Shown here: in pieces, positions 7,928 to 9,477 of the stretch
Layout: every line of letters starts with the position of its first letter
How positions within the stretch are numbered: position 1 is the stretch's first letter
Translations under genes and position numbers: made by a program
Assembly (NCBI GenBank): GCA_007120615.1
Contig: SKNI01000140.1
Location: forward strand, 1 to 9,477
Direction of reading: 5' to 3'
From: Myxococcales bacterium
GTDB taxonomy: Bacteria > Myxococcota_A > Bradymonadia > Bradymonadales > Bradymonadaceae
Length of the DNA: 9,477 nt
The notes under the pieces: model-generated
Database searches by the model: none
Seen by the model: only the letters and a program-made list of their open reading frames with translations
Told to the model about the DNA's origin: nothing

Positions 7928-9475
7928 TCAGTCCGCCGGGCTAAAGAATACCGGCCGGGTGTCCCGGCTCTCAAGCGCGGCCGATCCACTGCGGGCTCCC
8001 CACTGAGAGAACTCGTAGGACTGCACTTGGCCGATCGATACGTCGAGGGAGCCCTGCATCAAAAATGGCTGCTCGGGAAAGAGTCCGGCGGCTTCATCAA
8101 TGACGAAGTCTACTTCCCAACCCCCTTCCGGAGCCATGGCCAAGCCTCTTATTCGGGAGAAGAGCAGGTCATTGGTCAAGATCGGGATATAGGAGTAGGC
8201 CCCGCCGGTTTCACAGGCCATTCGCTGATAATCGTGGACCGGTCCGATTCGTCCGTTCTCGTCTCGCGCGGGCAAACAATAATTCGCCTCCGTATCGGAG
8301 GGATGAGTAATTGAGGTTCCGCTGGCACCGGCCCGGAAGAATTGAGGTTGTCGACATTCTTCGAAATTCTTGCACCCGCTATTATCAGTGCATGCGGGCT
8401 GGGACTCATAATAGCGGTAGTCGTCGCGCAGAACATCGACGTCCATCGGGGCATCGACCTGAACCACGGAGATCGAAACCCCGAGGTCGTTGGCCTTTTC
8501 GATGATCTGGTCGACCGAGACCTGGGCTTCCCGACGTTCGTCATGGCCAGGCACGATGAGGGTTATGGACCGGCTGGTGGCGCTGGCCACTGCCGGGGAG
8601 TCAATAAATCCTTGCCGAAGAATCGTCTGAAGCGATCGGTAGACATTGGAACGAACCTGAGCGGGCTGGGAGTCCATCTGTCCAATCGCTTCTGAGACCC
8701 GCTCGTTGGAACCTGCCTGGCGACTCCAGGGCGAGGCGTCGGCAGATAGAGCACCGATATGGGACTCCACTTCTGCCACGGAGTCGGCGAAGGACCAGAG
8801 GCCGAAATAAGCTGTGCGCCCGTCGGCTTCTACATTCTGCATCAGATTTCCCCACACCGAGCGTAGCTGTCGAATTGCTCCGAATCGATCCAGCGTGGGA
8901 TCGACGGCGCGATCGGAATCAGTGGACCGGTCGGGGGCCCTGATCTCCTCGCCATCCTCGTCCACCATTCGCAGACTCCCCAGATCTTCGGCGAACCATC
9001 CCCGCCAGCGTCCGTCCTGGCTCATGACGACCGCATGGGCCTGAGCCTGATGATCTTCGCCCACAAATCGAGGCTCTCCACTGACGGTCAGGCCCGAGGC
9101 ATTGCTGCATCGATCGCCTAATCCTTCAGCGCCAGGCACCGATGGGCTGCAGGTAAATGCAGAGGGGCATTCTCCGCCCTCACACCGTTGATCGGGGAAA
9201 GAGTACAGACGCCCGTCGGAAAACGAGAAGTCGTCGCGGTCGAGATCGACAGTGGTCAAACTCACCTCCTCACCCGGTTTGATCGGGGTATCGTCGTTGG
9301 CCATAAAGACCATCTTCATGGTGGCATCCCCTGAGATCCCTCCACACTGACCACCACCGGGCATCACCGAGACGGGGACCACAGTGCTGAAGCTACGCTC
9401 GGGAAACGCGATCAGCGCCACCGTGTCGCAACCGGTCCCCAAAAGTGTGATGGTCATCAAACCGAGAGCCATCCC
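7928..9475 (-). CDS. Cysteine-rich VWA-fold surface lipoprotein, CglB-like / GltK-position (5' end outside window)
   Basis: Residues are counted from an ATG at 9472, but that start leaves no basic n-region and only 5 nt of upstream sequence, so the true start is probably beyond 9477. A hydrophobic run ends in the lipobox L-G-T-G-C (Cys15 lipidated, Asp16 at +2). An N-terminal Cys-containing region (40-125; C43, C97, C102, C108, C122) precedes a VWA-like core at about 146-340: strand AHAVVM, a helix after DPTLDRFGAI (191-200), strand RTAYFGLWSF (219-228), a helix at 275-288, strand SITLIV (302-307), and SISVVQV (333-339). A second cysteine region (C361, C367, C373, C399, C420) is followed by ETGGAYSYI. 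The metal-site acidic residues look replaced. It leads the operon before two barrels and TPR proteins. Known relatives in concept are CglB, the VWA gliding adhesin, and GltK, the lipoprotein encoded before gltB. Secreted Cys-rich lipoprotein is solid; adhesin is inference. Confidence 0.85.
   Translation of the reverse strand, partial: GMALGLMTITLLGTGCDTVALIAFPERSFSTVVPVSVMPGGGQCGGISGDATMKMVFMANDDTPIKPGEEVSLTTVDLDRDDFSFSDGRLYSFPDQRCEGGECPSAFTCSPSVPGAEGLGDRCSNASGLTVSGEPRFVGEDHQAQAHAVVMSQDGRWRGWFAEDLGSLRMVDEDGEEIRAPDRSTDSDRAVDPTLDRFGAIRQLRSVWGNLMQNVEADGRTAYFGLWSFADSVAEVESHIGALSADASPWSRQAGSNERVSEAIGQMDSQPAQVRSNVYRSLQTILRQGFIDSPAVASATSRSITLIVPGHDERREAQVSVDQIIEKANDLGVSISVVQVDAPMDVDVLRDDYRYYESQPACTDNSGCKNFEECRQPQFFRAGASGTSITHPSDTEANYCLPARDENGRIGPVHDYQRMACETGGAYSYIPILTNDLLFSRIRGLAMAPEGGWEVDFVIDEAAGLFPEQPFLMQGSLDVSIGQVQSYEFSQWGARSGSAALESRDTRPVFFSPAD
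8213..8392 (-). other. Cysteine-spaced insert after the VWA core
   Basis: Residues 361-420 hold five cysteines, three of them at six-residue spacing (C361, C367, C373), plus C399 and C420. With five more in the N-terminal region this gives ten non-lipidated cysteines, enough for five disulfides, as expected of an exposed protein. Confidence 0.5.
8453..9037 (-). other. VWA-like domain with degenerate metal site
   Basis: Residues about 146-340 of the lipoprotein. The strand-helix order and motifs parallel a VWA fold, but the DxSxS position reads S151-x-D153-x-R155, the Thr position reads S275 (in SNVY) and the later Asp position reads P308. This is a by-eye alignment to the general family pattern. 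Confidence 0.6.
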
Positions 9476-9477
9476 CA

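Overview
The window is one block of six genes, all on the minus strand and packed like a single operon read from right (9477) to left (1). The first and last genes run off the window edges. Every product carries an export signal and belongs to the outer membrane or periplasm; there are no cytoplasmic enzymes, RNA genes, mobile elements or CRISPR arrays. In transcription order the genes are: a cysteine-rich lipoprotein with a von Willebrand A (VWA) fold, two tandem paralogous outer-membrane beta-barrels, a periplasmic TPR protein of about 644 aa, a very large periplasmic TPR protein (1135 aa), and a TPR lipoprotein cut by the left edge.

From memory, this order and these architectures match the outer-membrane/periplasmic half of the myxobacterial Glt gliding (focal-adhesion) machine, and its paralogue the Nfs spore-coat complex: GltA/GltB barrels, GltC TPR protein, GltD (AgmU) giant TPR protein, GltE (AglT) TPR lipoprotein. 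In Myxococcus xanthus, as I recall, the glt genes are split (gltK-gltB-gltA-gltC apart from gltD onward), whereas nfsA-E are contiguous. Here barrel-barrel-C-D-E are contiguous and a VWA lipoprotein leads the operon, where gltK stands in M. xanthus. Its VWA fold recalls the gliding adhesin CglB. The assignment rests on synteny and architecture, not on an alignment.

The organism is probably a deltaproteobacterial relative of the myxobacteria (Myxococcota, or the Bradymonadales-type lineage). This is suggested by the locus type, the barrels (which resemble a myxobacterial outer-membrane barrel family) and the cysteine-spaced surface lipoprotein. Base composition looks mid-50s % GC by eye, well below Myxococcus, and the exported proteins are strongly acidic, which would fit a marine or saline habitat (inference).

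Layout: 7928-9477 VWA lipoprotein (5' end outside); 7117-7866 barrel 1; 6314-7054 barrel 2; 4293-6227 GltC-like; 889-4296 GltD-like, overlapping its upstream neighbour by 4 nt; 2-832 GltE-like (3' end outside). Gaps between genes are all under 90 nt and show no convincing terminator or internal promoter, so one transcript starting beyond 9477 is likely. A working model: the lipoprotein and barrels form a surface complex, and the three TPR proteins link it through the periplasm to an inner-membrane motor (AglRQS/GltG/GltJ type) whose genes would lie outside this window.
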